A stretch of DNA of 64,000 bases from Paracraurococcus lichenis (GCF_030657435.1 NZ_JAUTWS010000006.1:62001-126000); one strand, 5' to 3'. Positions 16,952 through 27,086 are shown, counted from the first letter of the stretch. The notes: generated by a model not told the origin, from the sequence alone. Numbers and translations: made by a program.

Positions 16952-18124
16952 TCACTCCCTCTCCAGGATCACGGTCGCACTGCCATGCCGCGTGCCGAGC
17001 AGGCCGCCGGTGCCATGCGCCAGCGCCAGGGTGCAGCCCGGCACCTGGACCTTCGGATGCGCCTCGCCGCGGAGCTGCCGCACCGCCTCGATCACCTTGG
17101 TCATGCCGCCGCGATTGGCCGGGTGGTTGTTGCAGAGCCCGCCGCCATCCGTGTTGAAGGGCAGCTTGCCGACGCCCGAGATCAGGTTGCCGTCGGCGAC
17201 GAACTTGCCGCCCTGGCCCTTCTCGCAGAAGCCGAGATCCTCGAGCTGCATCAGCACCGTGATGGTGAAGCTGTCGTAGATCGAGGCATACTGGATGTCC
17301 TTCGGGGTCACGCCCGCTTCCTCGAAGGCGCGGGGGCCGGAGAAGCGCGCACCCGAATAGGTCAGGTCGGTATAGCCGGCATTCTGGTTCTTGGTCGCCT
17401 CGCCATGGCCCTTCACCTTGACCAGCGGACGCTTCAGCGACTTGGCGATCTCCGGCCGGGTGATGATCAGCGCGCCGCCGCCATCCGAGATGACGCAGCA
17501 GTCCAGCCGGTGGAGTGGGTCGGAGATCATGGGGGAGTTCACCACCTCCTCCACGGTCACGACCTTGCGCAGCATCGCATGCTCGTTCCACTGCGCATGG
17601 TGGCTGGCCGCGACCTTGATCCAGGCGAGCTGCTCGGAGGTCGTGCCGAACTCGTACATGTGGCGCATGGCGCACATCGCATAGGCATTGGCGACGGTGC
17701 GGCCATAGGGGATCTCGAAGGGGTCGTCCGGGACGTTCACGCCCCAGGACCGCGGCGCCGTGCCGGTCGCCATCGCCTCCGCCCGCGGCCGCCCGGCCAG
17801 CGTGACCAGCGCGACGTTGCAGAGGCCGAGCGCGATCGCCTCCGCCGCATGCCCCACATGCAGCACGTAGGAGGAGCCGCCGACATCCGTGCTGTCGAGG
17901 TGCCGCAGCTTCGTCAGGCCGAGATAGTCCGCCATGTTCAGCGGGCCGAGGCCGGGCGCGGCGCCGGTGCAGAAATACCCGTCGATGTCGTCCTTGGTCA
18001 GGCCGGCATCCTGCAGGGCGCCATAGGCGACCTCCGCATGCAGTTGCGCCACAGACTTGTCGTCGGCCTTCCGCGTCGGGTGCTCATAGACCCCGGCGAT
18101 ATAGGCCTTGCCGTTGATGCTCAT
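16952..18124 (-). CDS. Thiolase-fold protein (SCP-x/Ltp2-like), lacks nucleophilic Cys
   Basis: 390 residues with the thiolase fold of the sterol-carrier-protein-x type. The place of the usual nucleophilic cysteine reads DVGGSSYVLHVGHAAEAI, with no Cys. Other family features remain: YDSFTITVLMQLED, GGGLCNNHPANRGG and the late LAHGTGG. In Ltp2-type aldolases, which share this fold and also need a DUF35 partner, catalysis uses tyrosines instead. Here YDSFT is a candidate. With the DUF35 gene next door, a retro-aldolase or other C-C cleaving role on an acyl-CoA is a reasonable inference; classical thiolysis is less likely. Probable first gene of the operon. Confidence 0.85.
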   Translation of the reverse strand: MSINGKAYIAGVYEHPTRKADDKSVAQLHAEVAYGALQDAGLTKDDIDGYFCTGAAPGLGPLNMADYLGLTKLRHLDSTDVGGSSYVLHVGHAAEAIALGLCNVALVTLAGRPRAEAMATGTAPRSWGVNVPDDPFEIPYGRTVANAYAMCAMRHMYEFGTTSEQLAWIKVAASHHAQWNEHAMLRKVVTVEEVVNSPMISDPLHRLDCCVISDGGGALIITRPEIAKSLKRPLVKVKGHGEATKNQNAGYTDLTYSGARFSGPRAFEEAGVTPKDIQYASIYDSFTITVLMQLEDLGFCEKGQGGKFVADGNLISGVGKLPFNTDGGGLCNNHPANRGGMTKVIEAVRQLRGEAHPKVQVPGCTLALAHGTGGLLGTRHGSATVILERE

Positions 18125-18211
18125 GGGCGTCGCGGCCCTCCCTTGGTTCGCAGGCTATCTATACGCGGGCAAGGTTTCCCCCGGCCCGCCTCGGCGTCAA
18201 GCGGGGGCGGG

Positions 18212-18923
<712 letters not shown>

Positions 18924-18943
<20 letters not shown>

Positions 18944-19580
18944 GCAGCTTCCCTTCCAGACGCCGTGCCAGCAGCGAAATCGGCCAGCAGATGATGAAGT
19001 AAATGGCCGCCACCGTCCCGAAGACCTTGAAGGGGGAGAAGGTGGCGTTGTTGACGAGGTTGCCGGCACGGGCGAGTTCCACCACCCCGATGATCGAGAC
19101 GATGGAGGTGTTCTTCACCAGCTGCACCAGGAAGCCGACGGTCGGCGGGATGGCGATCCGCATGGCCTGCGGCAGGATGATGTAGCGGTATTGCTGCGCC
19201 CGGGAGAAGGCGAGGGCGGCCGAGGCCTCCCATTGCTGCCAGGGCACCGCCTGGATGCAGCCGCGCCAGATCTCGCCGAGGAAGCCGCTGGCATAAAGCG
19301 CCATCGAGACCGTCGCCGCGATCAGCGGCGGCAGGTCGAAGCCGGCCAGCGAGAGTCCGTAATAGGAGAGGAAGAGCAGCATCAGCACCGGCACGCCCTG
19401 GATCACCCCGATCCAGCCGGCGGCGAGCGTCCTGAGCGGTGCGAATTGCGAGGTGCGGGCAATGGCGACGAGGAAGCCGAGCAGCCCGCCCAGCAGCATG
19501 GCCATGAGCGTCAGCAGCAGCGTCCAGCGCACCGAGGCCAGGATGAAGAGGAACTCGGACTGGGTGAAGGTCCGGATCAT
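18924..19580 (-). CDS. Polar amino-acid ABC transporter, permease 2
   Basis: 218 residues with about five membrane helices. The HisM/GlnP-type permease loop is seen in ALYASGFLGEIWRGCIQAV, and the EAA-like coupling segment in AALAFSRAQQYRYIILPQAM. The ATG overlaps the stop of the preceding permease as ATGA. It should form a heterodimer with that permease in the inner membrane. Confidence 0.94.
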
Positions 19581-20275
19581 CGGCCGGCCTGCCCCCGCAG
19601 CCGCCCGAGGCCCGAGCCCGGCGGGAAGAGAATGAGGCCGAGCCCGGCCAGCACCCCCCGCAACACCAGGGCGAGGCCAAGATAGATCGCCGTGACGAGG
19701 ATATAGACCTCGAAGCTGCGAAAAGTCTCGGACTCGACATTGGCCGCCTGGGCCGAGAGCTCCTGCACCGAGATGAAGGAGCAGACCGAGGTCGAGAGCA
19801 TCATCAGCACGAACTGGCTGGACAGCGCCGGCCAGACCCGCGCGAGCGCCGGGGCGAGGACCACGTGGCGGAAGACCTGCCAGCGGGTCATGGCGAGCGA
19901 GAGGCCCGCCTCGATCTGGCTCTTGTGCACGCTCTCGATGCCCGCGCGCACGATCTCCGTCGCATAGGCGCCGAGGTTGAGGATGATGGCGGCCAGCGCC
20001 GCCTGCTCGGCCGAGAGCCGCAGGCCGAGGGAGGGGACGCCGAAGAAGACGATGAGGAGCTGCACCAGGAAGGGCGTGTTGCGCACCAGCTCGACATAGC
20101 TGTCGACCAGCAGGCGCACCGGCCGCGGCGACAGGCCCCGCAGCATGGCGAGCAGGATGCCGAGCAGCGCGCCGAGCAGGATGCCCGTCCCGGCGAGCTG
20201 CAGGGTCAGCCACAGCCCGTCCAGCAGCGCGTCCATGCGCGCCAGGACGGGCTGGAACTGGAACTGGAAGCCCAT
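19577..20275 (-). CDS. Polar amino-acid ABC transporter, permease 1
   Basis: 232 residues, membrane helices at about 18-40, 58-80, 85-108 and 180-215. Family markers are SYVELVRNTPFLVQLLIVFFG, YATEIVRAGIESV and the coupling loop AGLSLAMTRWQVFRHVVLAPA. It begins six bases after the binding-protein gene and is coupled by four bases to the next permease. Confidence 0.94.
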   Translation of the reverse strand: MGFQFQFQPVLARMDALLDGLWLTLQLAGTGILLGALLGILLAMLRGLSPRPVRLLVDSYVELVRNTPFLVQLLIVFFGVPSLGLRLSAEQAALAAIILNLGAYATEIVRAGIESVHKSQIEAGLSLAMTRWQVFRHVVLAPALARVWPALSSQFVLMMLSTSVCSFISVQELSAQAANVESETFRSFEVYILVTAIYLGLALVLRGVLAGLGLILFPPGSGLGRLRGQAGR

Positions 20276-20281
20276 GCTCCC

Positions 20282-21094
20282 TCAGAACACCGGCAGGTCG
20301 GCGGGCAGCGGGCTGCCGGTCCATTTGGTGGCGATGTCGTCCAGCTCGCCATTGGTCTTCATGTAGTAGATGGTGTTCTGCAGCCACTGCTTCAGCTCGA
20401 ACTGGTCCTTGCGGACGGTCATGCAGTTCGGCTGGTTGAACAGCAGGAACTTGTTCTCGAGGCCGGCTTCCGGCCGGGTCTTGGCGATGTCGGCGCCGAT
20501 GGTGTCGGGGATGCCGACCGCGTCCACCTGCCCGACGATCAGCGCCTGGGCGGAGGTCGCGTCATCCTCGAAGCGGACGACCTGCGTCGATTTCGGCGCC
20601 TTGCGGACCAGCGCCTGCTCCTGCGGCGTGCCGCGGGGGACGCCGACGCGCTTCCCAGCGAGGTCCTCGATCTTCGCGATCGGGCTGTCCTTCTTCGACA
20701 TGATCATCATGCGGAAGGCGCTGTAGGGCATGGTGAACATCACCGTCCGCGCCCGCTCCGGCGTCGCGCCGAGCGTCGCGCAGAGAAAGTCCACCCGCCC
20801 GGCCTCGAGCGCCGGGATGCGCGAGGGCGGGGTGAGGGGGGAGACCTCCGCCGGGACGCCGAGGTAGAAGGCCAGGCGGGCGGCGACGTCGAGGTCGTAG
20901 CCCACGGCATTGCCCTGTGCATCCACCATGCCGAAGGGCGGCGCTCCGGTCACGACGCCGATGCGGACCTTGCCGCGCTTGACGATGTCGGCGGTGGTGA
21001 TCGGGCCGGCCTGCTGCGCCTTGGCCTCCGTCGCCAGGAAGGCGAGGCCGGGCAGCAGCGCGGCGCCGCGGAACAGGTGCTTGCGCGAGATCAT
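20282..21094 (-). CDS. Family 3 amino-acid-binding protein
   Basis: 270 residues; the ATG at 21094 has GGGAGGAAA at good spacing, which rules out a longer reading. A signal peptide covers about residues 1-26 (ending TEAKAQQ). The fold opens with GKVRIGVVTGAPPFG, then GYDLDVAARLAFYLG, VDFLCATLGATPERA and RVGVPRGTPQEQ, typical of the SBP_bac_3 family. It captures a polar amino acid or related compound in the periplasm for the two permeases and the ATPase downstream. Ligand unknown. Confidence 0.94.
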   Translation of the reverse strand: MISRKHLFRGAALLPGLAFLATEAKAQQAGPITTADIVKRGKVRIGVVTGAPPFGMVDAQGNAVGYDLDVAARLAFYLGVPAEVSPLTPPSRIPALEAGRVDFLCATLGATPERARTVMFTMPYSAFRMMIMSKKDSPIAKIEDLAGKRVGVPRGTPQEQALVRKAPKSTQVVRFEDDATSAQALIVGQVDAVGIPDTIGADIAKTRPEAGLENKFLLFNQPNCMTVRKDQFELKQWLQNTIYYMKTNGELDDIATKWTGSPLPADLPVF

Positions 21095-21245
21095 CGGTTT
21101 CCTCCCGGAGGTCTTCCGGTGCCTCTGACCATGCGGCTCCGGGAACGTCAACATGGTGCGGCCGGGCACGCCGCGGGTCCCGGCGAGGGGGCGAGGTGGC
21201 CAACAATCGGGGGCAGGCGGGCCCTGCCGTGGCCTTCGGGGCCGG

Positions 21246-22016
21246 TCAGACCACGCTGGTCAGCCCGCCATCCACATAGAGGAGGTGGCCGTTGACATAG
21301 CTGGACGCATCCGAGGCCAGGAACACCGCGGCCCCCACCAGCTCCGGCAGCTCGCCCCAGCGGCCCGCCGGCGTGCGCTTGCAGAGCCAGTCGTTGAACT
21401 CGGCATTCGCCCGCAGCGGCGCCGTCAGCTCCGTGCTGAAATAGCCCGGCGCGATGCCGTTGCACTGGATGCCGTGCTTCGCCCAGTCGGCGCACATGGC
21501 CTTGGTCAGCATGCCGATCGCGCCCTTCGACGCGGTATAGGGCCCGGTCGTCGGGCGGCCGAGCATGCTCATCACGCTGCAGGTATTGATGATCTTGCCG
21601 CGGCCGCGCGCGATCATCCCCTTCGCCACGGCGCGGGCGCAGTAGAAGGCGCTGTGCAGGTTGGTGGCGATCACCGCGTGCCAGGTCTCGTCCGGCATGG
21701 CGTCCAGCGCGCCGCGCAGGTTCACCCCGGCATTGTTGAAGAGGATGTCGACCGGGCCGAGCCCGGATTCGATCCGCGCCACCCCGGCCTCGACCGCCGC
21801 GCTGTCGGTGACGTCGAAACCGGCGATGTCCACCTGCACGACGCCGTCGGCCCGCAGGCCTGCGGCGGCCTTCTCCAGCTTCGCCAGGTCGCGGCCGTTC
21901 AGGACCACGCTGGCGCCCGCCAGCCCGACGCCACGGGCGAGCGCCAGGCCGATCCCCTGGCTGGAGCCGGTGACCAGGGCGCGGCGGCCGGAGAGGTCGA
22001 AGAGCTTGAGCGACAT
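21246..22016 (-). CDS. idnO: SDR oxidoreductase, gluconate 5-dehydrogenase-like
   Basis: 256 residues. Classical short-chain dehydrogenase: cofactor loop TGSSQGIGLALARG, NNAGVN, and active-site Tyr160 and Lys164 in PYTASKGA with a preceding serine in TCSVMS. The overall pattern (LFDLSGRRALVTG, YVNGHLLYVDGGLTSVV) resembles gluconate 5-dehydrogenase (IdnO), which interconverts 5-ketogluconate and gluconate. It is divergent, by only 45 bases, from a hydroxyacid dehydrogenase and an idonate-5-dehydrogenase-like gene, which strengthens the assignment. A different sugar-acid substrate remains possible. Confidence 0.8.
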   Translation of the reverse strand: MSLKLFDLSGRRALVTGSSQGIGLALARGVGLAGASVVLNGRDLAKLEKAAAGLRADGVVQVDIAGFDVTDSAAVEAGVARIESGLGPVDILFNNAGVNLRGALDAMPDETWHAVIATNLHSAFYCARAVAKGMIARGRGKIINTCSVMSMLGRPTTGPYTASKGAIGMLTKAMCADWAKHGIQCNGIAPGYFSTELTAPLRANAEFNDWLCKRTPAGRWGELPELVGAAVFLASDASSYVNGHLLYVDGGLTSVV

Positions 22017-22061
22017 GCGTCCATCCCCTACAGGCCGCCGAGACAAGCAGGGGATGCGGGC

Positions 22062-23006
22062 ATGGACAAGCCGGAGCTTCTGGTGATGGGTGTCCTGCCG
22101 GACTGGGACCTGGCGCCGATGGCCGAGCGCTACACCCTGCGCCTGCTCTACGAGGCGCCGGACCCGGAGGCCTTCCTCGCCGCGCATGCCGCCGATATCC
22201 GGGCCATCGTCACCAAGGGCGAGATCGGCGCCTCCGCCGCGCTGATGGAACGCCTGCCGAAGCTCGGCCTGGTCGCCTGCTACGGCGTCGGGATCGATGC
22301 GATCGATAGGGGCTGGTGCGCTGCCCACGGCATCCCCGTCACCAATACGCCGGACGTGCTGACCGAGGACGTGGCCGACATGGCCTTCGCCCTGCTCCTG
22401 GCCGCGGCGCGGGAGATCCCGCGCGCCGATGCCTGGGTGCGCCACGGCACCTGGGCGCGGGAAGGCTCGATGCCGCTGACCACCCGGGTCTGGGGCAAGC
22501 GCATGGGCATCGTGGGCCTCGGCCGGATCGGCCAGGCGGTGGCGCGGCGCGCGGAGGGCTTCGGGATGTCCATCGCCTATAGCGGCCGCGCGCCGAAGCC
22601 GCATCTGCCTTATCCGCATTACCCGACCCCGGCCGCGCTGGCGCCGGAGGTGGACATCCTGGTCTGCTGCGCCATGGGCGGCCCGACCACCCAGGGGCTG
22701 ATCGACCGCGCGGCCTTCGAGGCCCTGCGGCCCGGCGCGATCTTCGTCAACGTCTCCCGCGGTTCCTGCTGCGACGAGGCGGCGCTGCTGGAGGCCCTCC
22801 GCAGCGGCCGCATCGCCCTGGCCGGCCTCGATGTCTTCTGGAACGAGCCGGCCATCGCGCCGGAATTCGCCGGCTTCCCCAATGTCGTGCTGGCGCCGCA
22901 TGCCGCGAGCGGCACGGTGGAGACGCGCCAGGCCATGGGCCGGCTGATGCGCGACAACCTGGATGCCTTCTTCGCCGGCCGCCCGCTGCCGACGGAGGTG
23001 AAGTGA
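22062..23006 (+). CDS. D-2-hydroxyacid dehydrogenase (GhrB-like)
   Basis: 314 residues. The NAD(P)-binding motif is GIVGLGRIGQAVARRA; active-site residues are Arg233 (NVSRGS), Glu262 (WNEP) and His280 (APHAASG). The family reduces glyoxylate, hydroxypyruvate and 2-ketogluconate. Because the neighbours are gluconate 5-dehydrogenase-like and idonate 5-dehydrogenase-like, 2-keto-gluconate or 2-keto-gulonate is the favoured substrate, as an inference. Its stop overlaps the next start as TGATG, so the two are translated together. Confidence 0.88.
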   Translation: MDKPELLVMGVLPDWDLAPMAERYTLRLLYEAPDPEAFLAAHAADIRAIVTKGEIGASAALMERLPKLGLVACYGVGIDAIDRGWCAAHGIPVTNTPDVLTEDVADMAFALLLAAAREIPRADAWVRHGTWAREGSMPLTTRVWGKRMGIVGLGRIGQAVARRAEGFGMSIAYSGRAPKPHLPYPHYPTPAALAPEVDILVCCAMGGPTTQGLIDRAAFEALRPGAIFVNVSRGSCCDEAALLEALRSGRIALAGLDVFWNEPAIAPEFAGFPNVVLAPHAASGTVETRQAMGRLMRDNLDAFFAGRPLPTEVK

Positions 23007-24037
23007 TGCGCGCGGTCGTCATCCATGCCGCGAAGGACCTCAGGGTCGAGGCGCGCGCGCCGGCCGAGCCCGGGCCGGGCCAGGTGCGCATCCGCATCCG
23101 CGCCGGCGGCATCTGCGGCTCCGACCTGCACTACTACCAGCATGGCGGCTTCGGCGCCGTCCGGCTGCGCGAGCCCATGGTGCTGGGCCATGAGGTCGCG
23201 GGGGAGGTGGAGGCGCTGGGCGAGGGCGTCGCGGACCTCGCCCCCGGCGTCGCGGTCGCGGTGAACCCCAGCCTGCCCTGCGGCGCCTGCCGCTACTGCC
23301 TGGCCGGCCGGCCGAACCACTGCCTCGACATGCGCTTCTACGGCAGCGCCATGCGGCTGCCGCATGTGCAGGGCGGCTTCTCCGAGACCCTGGTCTGCGA
23401 GGCGGCGCGCGCCGTGCCGCTGCCGGAGGGCATGGACACCACGCTCGCCGCCTTCGCCGAGCCGCTCTCGGTCTGCCTGCATGCGGCGAAGCAGGCCGGG
23501 CCGCTGATGGGCGCGCGGGTGCTGGTCACCGGCGCCGGGCCGATCGGCACGCTGGCGGTCGCCGTCGCGCGGCATGCCGGGGCGCGGGAGATCGTGGTGA
23601 CCGACCTGCTCTCCGCCCCCTTGCTGACCGCCCGGCGCATGGGCGCCGACCGCACCGTCGCGGTCGCCGAGGATCCGGACGCGCTGCGCGGCTATGCCCT
23701 GGACAAGGGCCATTTCGACGTGGTGTTCGAGGCGAGCGGCAGCGCCGCCGCGCTCCGGACGGCGATCGAGGTGGCGCGGCCGGGCGCGACCATCGTCCAG
23801 CTCGGCCTCGGCGGCGACGCCGCCCTGCCGCTCTCGGCGCTGGTGGCGAAGGAGATCGCGCTGCGCGGCACCTTCCGCTTCCAGGAGGAATTCCCGCTGG
23901 CGGTGGAACTCCTCGCGCGCGGCGCCATCGACCCGATGCCGCTGCTGACCGCGCGCCTGCCGCTGGAGGAGGCGGTCGCCGCCTTCGAGCTGGCTGGCGA
24001 CCGCAGCCGGGCGATGAAGGTACAGCTCGCCTTCTGA
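23006..24037 (+). CDS. idnD: Zinc-dependent dehydrogenase, L-idonate 5-dehydrogenase-like
   Basis: 343 residues from the ATG at 23006 (a GTG one codon earlier is possible). Medium-chain ADH: catalytic zinc ligands Cys37 (GGICGSDLHYYQ), His62 and Glu63 (LGHE); structural zinc Cys92, 95, 98, 106 (CGACRYCLAGRPNHC); cofactor site TGAGPIGTLAVAVARHAGA. The pattern GGICGSDLHYYQ...PMVLGHE fits L-idonate 5-dehydrogenase, which oxidises L-idonate to 5-ketogluconate. With IdnO across the divergent promoter and a 2-ketoacid reductase in front, this looks like a small L-idonate/ketogluconate pathway. Sorbitol or other polyol dehydrogenase activity is the main alternative. Confidence 0.82.
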   Translation: MRAVVIHAAKDLRVEARAPAEPGPGQVRIRIRAGGICGSDLHYYQHGGFGAVRLREPMVLGHEVAGEVEALGEGVADLAPGVAVAVNPSLPCGACRYCLAGRPNHCLDMRFYGSAMRLPHVQGGFSETLVCEAARAVPLPEGMDTTLAAFAEPLSVCLHAAKQAGPLMGARVLVTGAGPIGTLAVAVARHAGAREIVVTDLLSAPLLTARRMGADRTVAVAEDPDALRGYALDKGHFDVVFEASGSAAALRTAIEVARPGATIVQLGLGGDAALPLSALVAKEIALRGTFRFQEEFPLAVELLARGAIDPMPLLTARLPLEEAVAAFELAGDRSRAMKVQLAF

Positions 24038-24061
24038 GCCCGGCTCTGGTCGCGGGTCCGC

Positions 24062-24952
24062 TCAGCCCTTCGGCTTGCCGGCGATGATGCCGCCCGACAG
24101 GGTCTCCGGGTTCCGCTCCCACCAGCGGCCGGCATCGACCCAGGTGAGGAAGTCGAGCACGGCGCGGTTGAAGGCGTCCGGGTCCTCGATGTTCATGGCA
24201 TGGCCGCAGCGCGGCATGACCAGCAGCGCGCTGGTGGAGATGGTCCGCTTCAGGAAGAGGCCCAGCTCCAGGGTCGGGTCGTCCTCGTCGCCGCAGATGA
24301 TGAAGGTCGGCAGCTTGAGCTGGCGGAAGCGGTCCTCGAGCTCGAAGAGGCTCGGCCGCTCGCGCTGCACCCCCCGCATCGTCAGCACGGCGCCGTCCGT
24401 GTCGTGCTCCGACAATTGGGAGAGGAACTCGGCATAGCCCCGGGCATCCTTCTCCTCGAAGACCAGGCGGGTCGGGCCGCGGCCATAGGTCTTCGCCATC
24501 TTCCACATGCCCTCCTGGGCGATACGGTCGGCGGTCGCATCCACCTCGGCGCGGAACTGGTCGCGCTTGCCCGGCGCCGCGCCATAGCCGACCCCGGCCG
24601 CGGTCAGGCTGCGCGCGAGCTGCGGATGCCGGAGGCCGAGATGCAGCGTGGCGAAGGCGCCCATGGAGAGGCCGACCACATGCGCCGGCCCCAACCCGAG
24701 CTTGGTGATGACCGCCGCGATGTCGTCCGTCGCCCGGTCCTGCGAATAGGCCGCGGCCTCATGCGGCACGGCGGAGGGCGGATAGCCCCGGGCATTGAAG
24801 GCGATGCAGCGGTAGCGCCGGGCGAAGAAGCGGAGCTGCGGCTCCCAGCTCCGCGCATCGCCCGCGAATTCATGGACGAAGACGATGGGCGTGCCGCTGC
24901 CCGCCTCCTCGTAGTGCAGGTCCACCCCGTCATCCGTCGTGACCACCGGCAT
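24062..24952 (-). CDS. Alpha/beta hydrolase
   Basis: 296 residues. Nucleophile elbow GLSMG with Ser96, acid in GDEDDPT (about 222-225) and His251 in CGHAMN. The N-terminal oxyanion region is HEFAGDARSWEPQ. It is a soluble hydrolase without signal peptide. The closest general type is the 3-oxoadipate enol-lactonase/haloperoxidase-like group, but the substrate cannot be named. Convergent with the idonate dehydrogenase and divergent from the SUF operon. Confidence 0.88.
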   Translation of the reverse strand: MPVVTTDDGVDLHYEEAGSGTPIVFVHEFAGDARSWEPQLRFFARRYRCIAFNARGYPPSAVPHEAAAYSQDRATDDIAAVITKLGLGPAHVVGLSMGAFATLHLGLRHPQLARSLTAAGVGYGAAPGKRDQFRAEVDATADRIAQEGMWKMAKTYGRGPTRLVFEEKDARGYAEFLSQLSEHDTDGAVLTMRGVQRERPSLFELEDRFRQLKLPTFIICGDEDDPTLELGLFLKRTISTSALLVMPRCGHAMNIEDPDAFNRAVLDFLTWVDAGRWWERNPETLSGGIIAGKPKG

Positions 24953-25059
24953 CGGCCGCTCTCCCGCCTGTCCCGGCGCAGGCTAGGCGGGGGCCGCGGG
25001 GGCGGGAAGGCGGCCCCGAGCGATTTGCATGGCTTCGCGAACAGGATATGCCTTCAAAG

Positions 25060-25076
25060 AGGACCCAATCGGTCCT
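25060..25076. promoter_or_regulatory. Palindrome upstream of the SUF operon
   Basis: AGGACC and GGTCCT are perfect arms around CAATC, 30 bases before the Rrf2 regulator's GTG start and inside the divergent 153-base region. An operator for the Rrf2/SufR-type repressor encoded next is the natural guess. It does not match a binding consensus I can recall, so this remains a candidate. Confidence 0.45.
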
Positions 25077-25105
25077 ATTTGTCGGCAGCGAAAGGGACGG
25101 ATGCC

Positions 25106-25576
25106 GTGCTGAGGCTGTCGAAGCTGACCGATTATGCCGTGGTCGTCCTGGCCCGGCTCGCGCTGGATGGCGCGGGGCCGAATGGCCGGGTGCAGACCGC
25201 GCCGGGGCTCGCCACTGCCACCGGCATCGCCGAGCCGACCGTCGCCAAGGTCCTGAAGATCCTCGGCCAGGCCGGCCTGGTCGAGGGCGTCCGCGGCGCC
25301 CGCGGCGGCTACCGCCTGACCCGACCGCTGCCGGCGGTGCCGCTGGCCGAGGTCATCGCTGCCGTGGACGGCCCGATCGCCCTCACCGCCTGCGTGGACG
25401 GCACGCTGGGCACCTGCGAGGCGGAGGGCGTCTGCGCCGTCCGCGGCCGCTGGGACCCGGTGAACGAAGCCATCCGCAACGCGCTCAACGGGATCACCGT
25501 CGCCGACCTGGCCGGCCCCTGTCATTGCCCGGCTGCCCGGGTCTCCGCCGCCTACGCCTCCATCGCTGCCGTATAG
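25106..25576 (+). CDS. Rrf2-family SUF operon regulator
   Basis: 156 residues from a GTG at 25106; the upstream frame has no better start. The winged helix is at about 1-75 (LSKLTDYAVVVLARLAL ... VRGARGGYRLTRP). Three cysteines at 96, 104 and 110 (TAC..., GTC, GVC) sit where IscR/SufR proteins bind an iron-sulfur cluster, and a CHC group lies near residue 139. The family senses Fe-S status and controls Fe-S assembly genes. It is the first gene of the sufBCDS cluster, nine bases before sufB, so autoregulation is expected. Confidence 0.9.
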   Translation: MLRLSKLTDYAVVVLARLALDGAGPNGRVQTAPGLATATGIAEPTVAKVLKILGQAGLVEGVRGARGGYRLTRPLPAVPLAEVIAAVDGPIALTACVDGTLGTCEAEGVCAVRGRWDPVNEAIRNALNGITVADLAGPCHCPAARVSAAYASIAAV

Positions 25577-25585
25577 GGACGCCGC

Positions 25586-27085
25586 ATGCCCGCCGTTACC
25601 GAGACGATCGACACCGTCCAGTCCGTCACCGAGGGCACCTACAAGTGGGGCTTCGAGACGGAGATCGAGATGGAATTCGCCCCGAAGGGGCTGAACGAGG
25701 ACATCGTCCGCTTCATCTCGAAGAAGAAGAACGAGCCGGAGTGGCTGCTGGAGTGGCGGCTGAAGGCCTTTGCCATGTGGCAGAAGATGGAGGAGCCGCG
25801 CTGGCCCGCGGTGACCTATCCGCCGATCGACTACCAGGATGCCTATTACTACGCCGCGCCCAAGCAGACGGCGAAGGCGAAGTCTTTGGACGAGGTCGAC
25901 CCGGAACTGCTGAAGACCTATGCAAAGCTGGGCATCCCGCTGAAGGAGCAGGCGATCCTGGCGGGCGTCGAGGGCGCCGGCGAGTCGCCGGCCGATGCCG
26001 GCCGCATGCCGATCGCCATCGACGCGGTCTTCGACAGCGTCAGCGTCGCCACCACCTTCAAGGCGCGGCTGGAGAAGGAGGGGATCATCTTCTGCGCCAT
26101 CTCCGAGGCGGTGCAGAACCATCCCGACCTAGTGCGGCAGTACCTCGGCACCGTCGTGCCGCAGGGCGACAATTTCTACGCCGCGCTGAACAGCGCGGTC
26201 TTCACCGACGGCAGCTTCGTCTACATCCCGAAGGGGGTGCGCTGCCCGATGGAGCTCTCCACCTATTTCCGCATCAATGCCAAGAGCACGGGCCAGTTCG
26301 AGCGCACGCTGATCATCGCCGATGAGGGCAGTACCGTCTCCTACCTCGAGGGCTGCACCGCCCCGATGCGCGACGAGAACCAGCTTCACGCTGCCGTCGT
26401 GGAACTGGTCGCGCTGGACGATGCCAGCATCAAGTACAGCACGGTGCAGAACTGGTATCCCGGCGATGCCGAGGGCCGGGGCGGCATCTACAACTTCGTC
26501 ACCAAGCGCGCCCAGTGCCGCGGCAAGCGCAGCAAGGTGAGCTGGACGCAGGTGGAGACGGGGTCCGCCATCACCTGGAAGTACCCGTCCTGCGTGCTGC
26601 TCGGCGATGATTCGGTGGGCGAGTTCTACTCGGTCGCCATCACCAACAACCGCCAGCAGGCCGATACCGGCACCAAGATGATCCATGTCGGCAAGCGGAC
26701 GACCTCGACCATCGTCTCCAAGGGCATCTCGGCCGGCCGTGGCCAGAACACCTATCGCGGCCTGGTCCGCGTGGCGCCGACCGCGAGCAGCGCGCGCAAC
26801 TTCACGCAGTGCGACTCGCTGCTGATCGGCGACCAGTGCGGCGCGCATACTGTGCCCTATATCGAGAATCGCTGCATGACGGCGAAGGTCGAGCACGAGG
26901 CGACCACCAGCCGCATCGCCGAGGACCAGCTCTTCTACTGCCGCCAGCGCGGCCTGTCGGAGGAGGACGCGGTCGGCCTCATCGTCAACGGCTTCTGCCG
27001 CGAGGTGCTGAAGGAGCTCCCGATGGAGTTCGCGGTCGAGGCGCAGAAGCTGCTGCAGATTTCGCTCGAAGGGAGCGTTGGTTGA
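25586..27085 (+). CDS. sufB: Fe-S cluster scaffold SufB
   Basis: 499 residues, normal for SufB. Clear signatures are [32 protein letters not shown], the beta-helix core with [36 protein letters not shown] and [19 protein letters not shown], which holds the conserved C-terminal cysteine. SufB forms the SufBC2D scaffold where new clusters are built from persulfide delivered by SufS/SufU. The next gene starts one base after its stop. Confidence 0.97.
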   Translation: MPAVTETIDTVQSVTEGTYKWGFETEIEMEFAPKGLNEDIVRFISKKKNEPEWLLEWRLKAFAMWQKMEEPRWPAVTYPPIDYQDAYYYAAPKQTAKAKSLDEVDPELLKTYAKLGIPLKEQAILAGVEGAGESPADAGRMPIAIDAVFDSVSVATTFKARLEKEGIIFCAISEAVQNHPDLVRQYLGTVVPQGDNFYAALNSAVFTDGSFVYIPKGVRCPMELSTYFRINAKSTGQFERTLIIADEGSTVSYLEGCTAPMRDENQLHAAVVELVALDDASIKYSTVQNWYPGDAEGRGGIYNFVTKRAQCRGKRSKVSWTQVETGSAITWKYPSCVLLGDDSVGEFYSVAITNNRQQADTGTKMIHVGKRTTSTIVSKGISAGRGQNTYRGLVRVAPTASSARNFTQCDSLLIGDQCGAHTVPYIENRCMTAKVEHEATTSRIAEDQLFYCRQRGLSEEDAVGLIVNGFCREVLKELPMEFAVEAQKLLQISLEGSVG

Positions 27086-27086
27086 T

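Noticed and set aside
18125..18211. GC-rich inverted sequence between the thiolase-fold gene and the ABC ATPase
   Set aside because: The arms are imperfect and no T-run is present, so no terminator was called.
24062..24952. Alpha/beta hydrolase considered as rutD
   Set aside because: Too long (296 residues against about 266), sequence not RutD-like, and beside unrelated genes.
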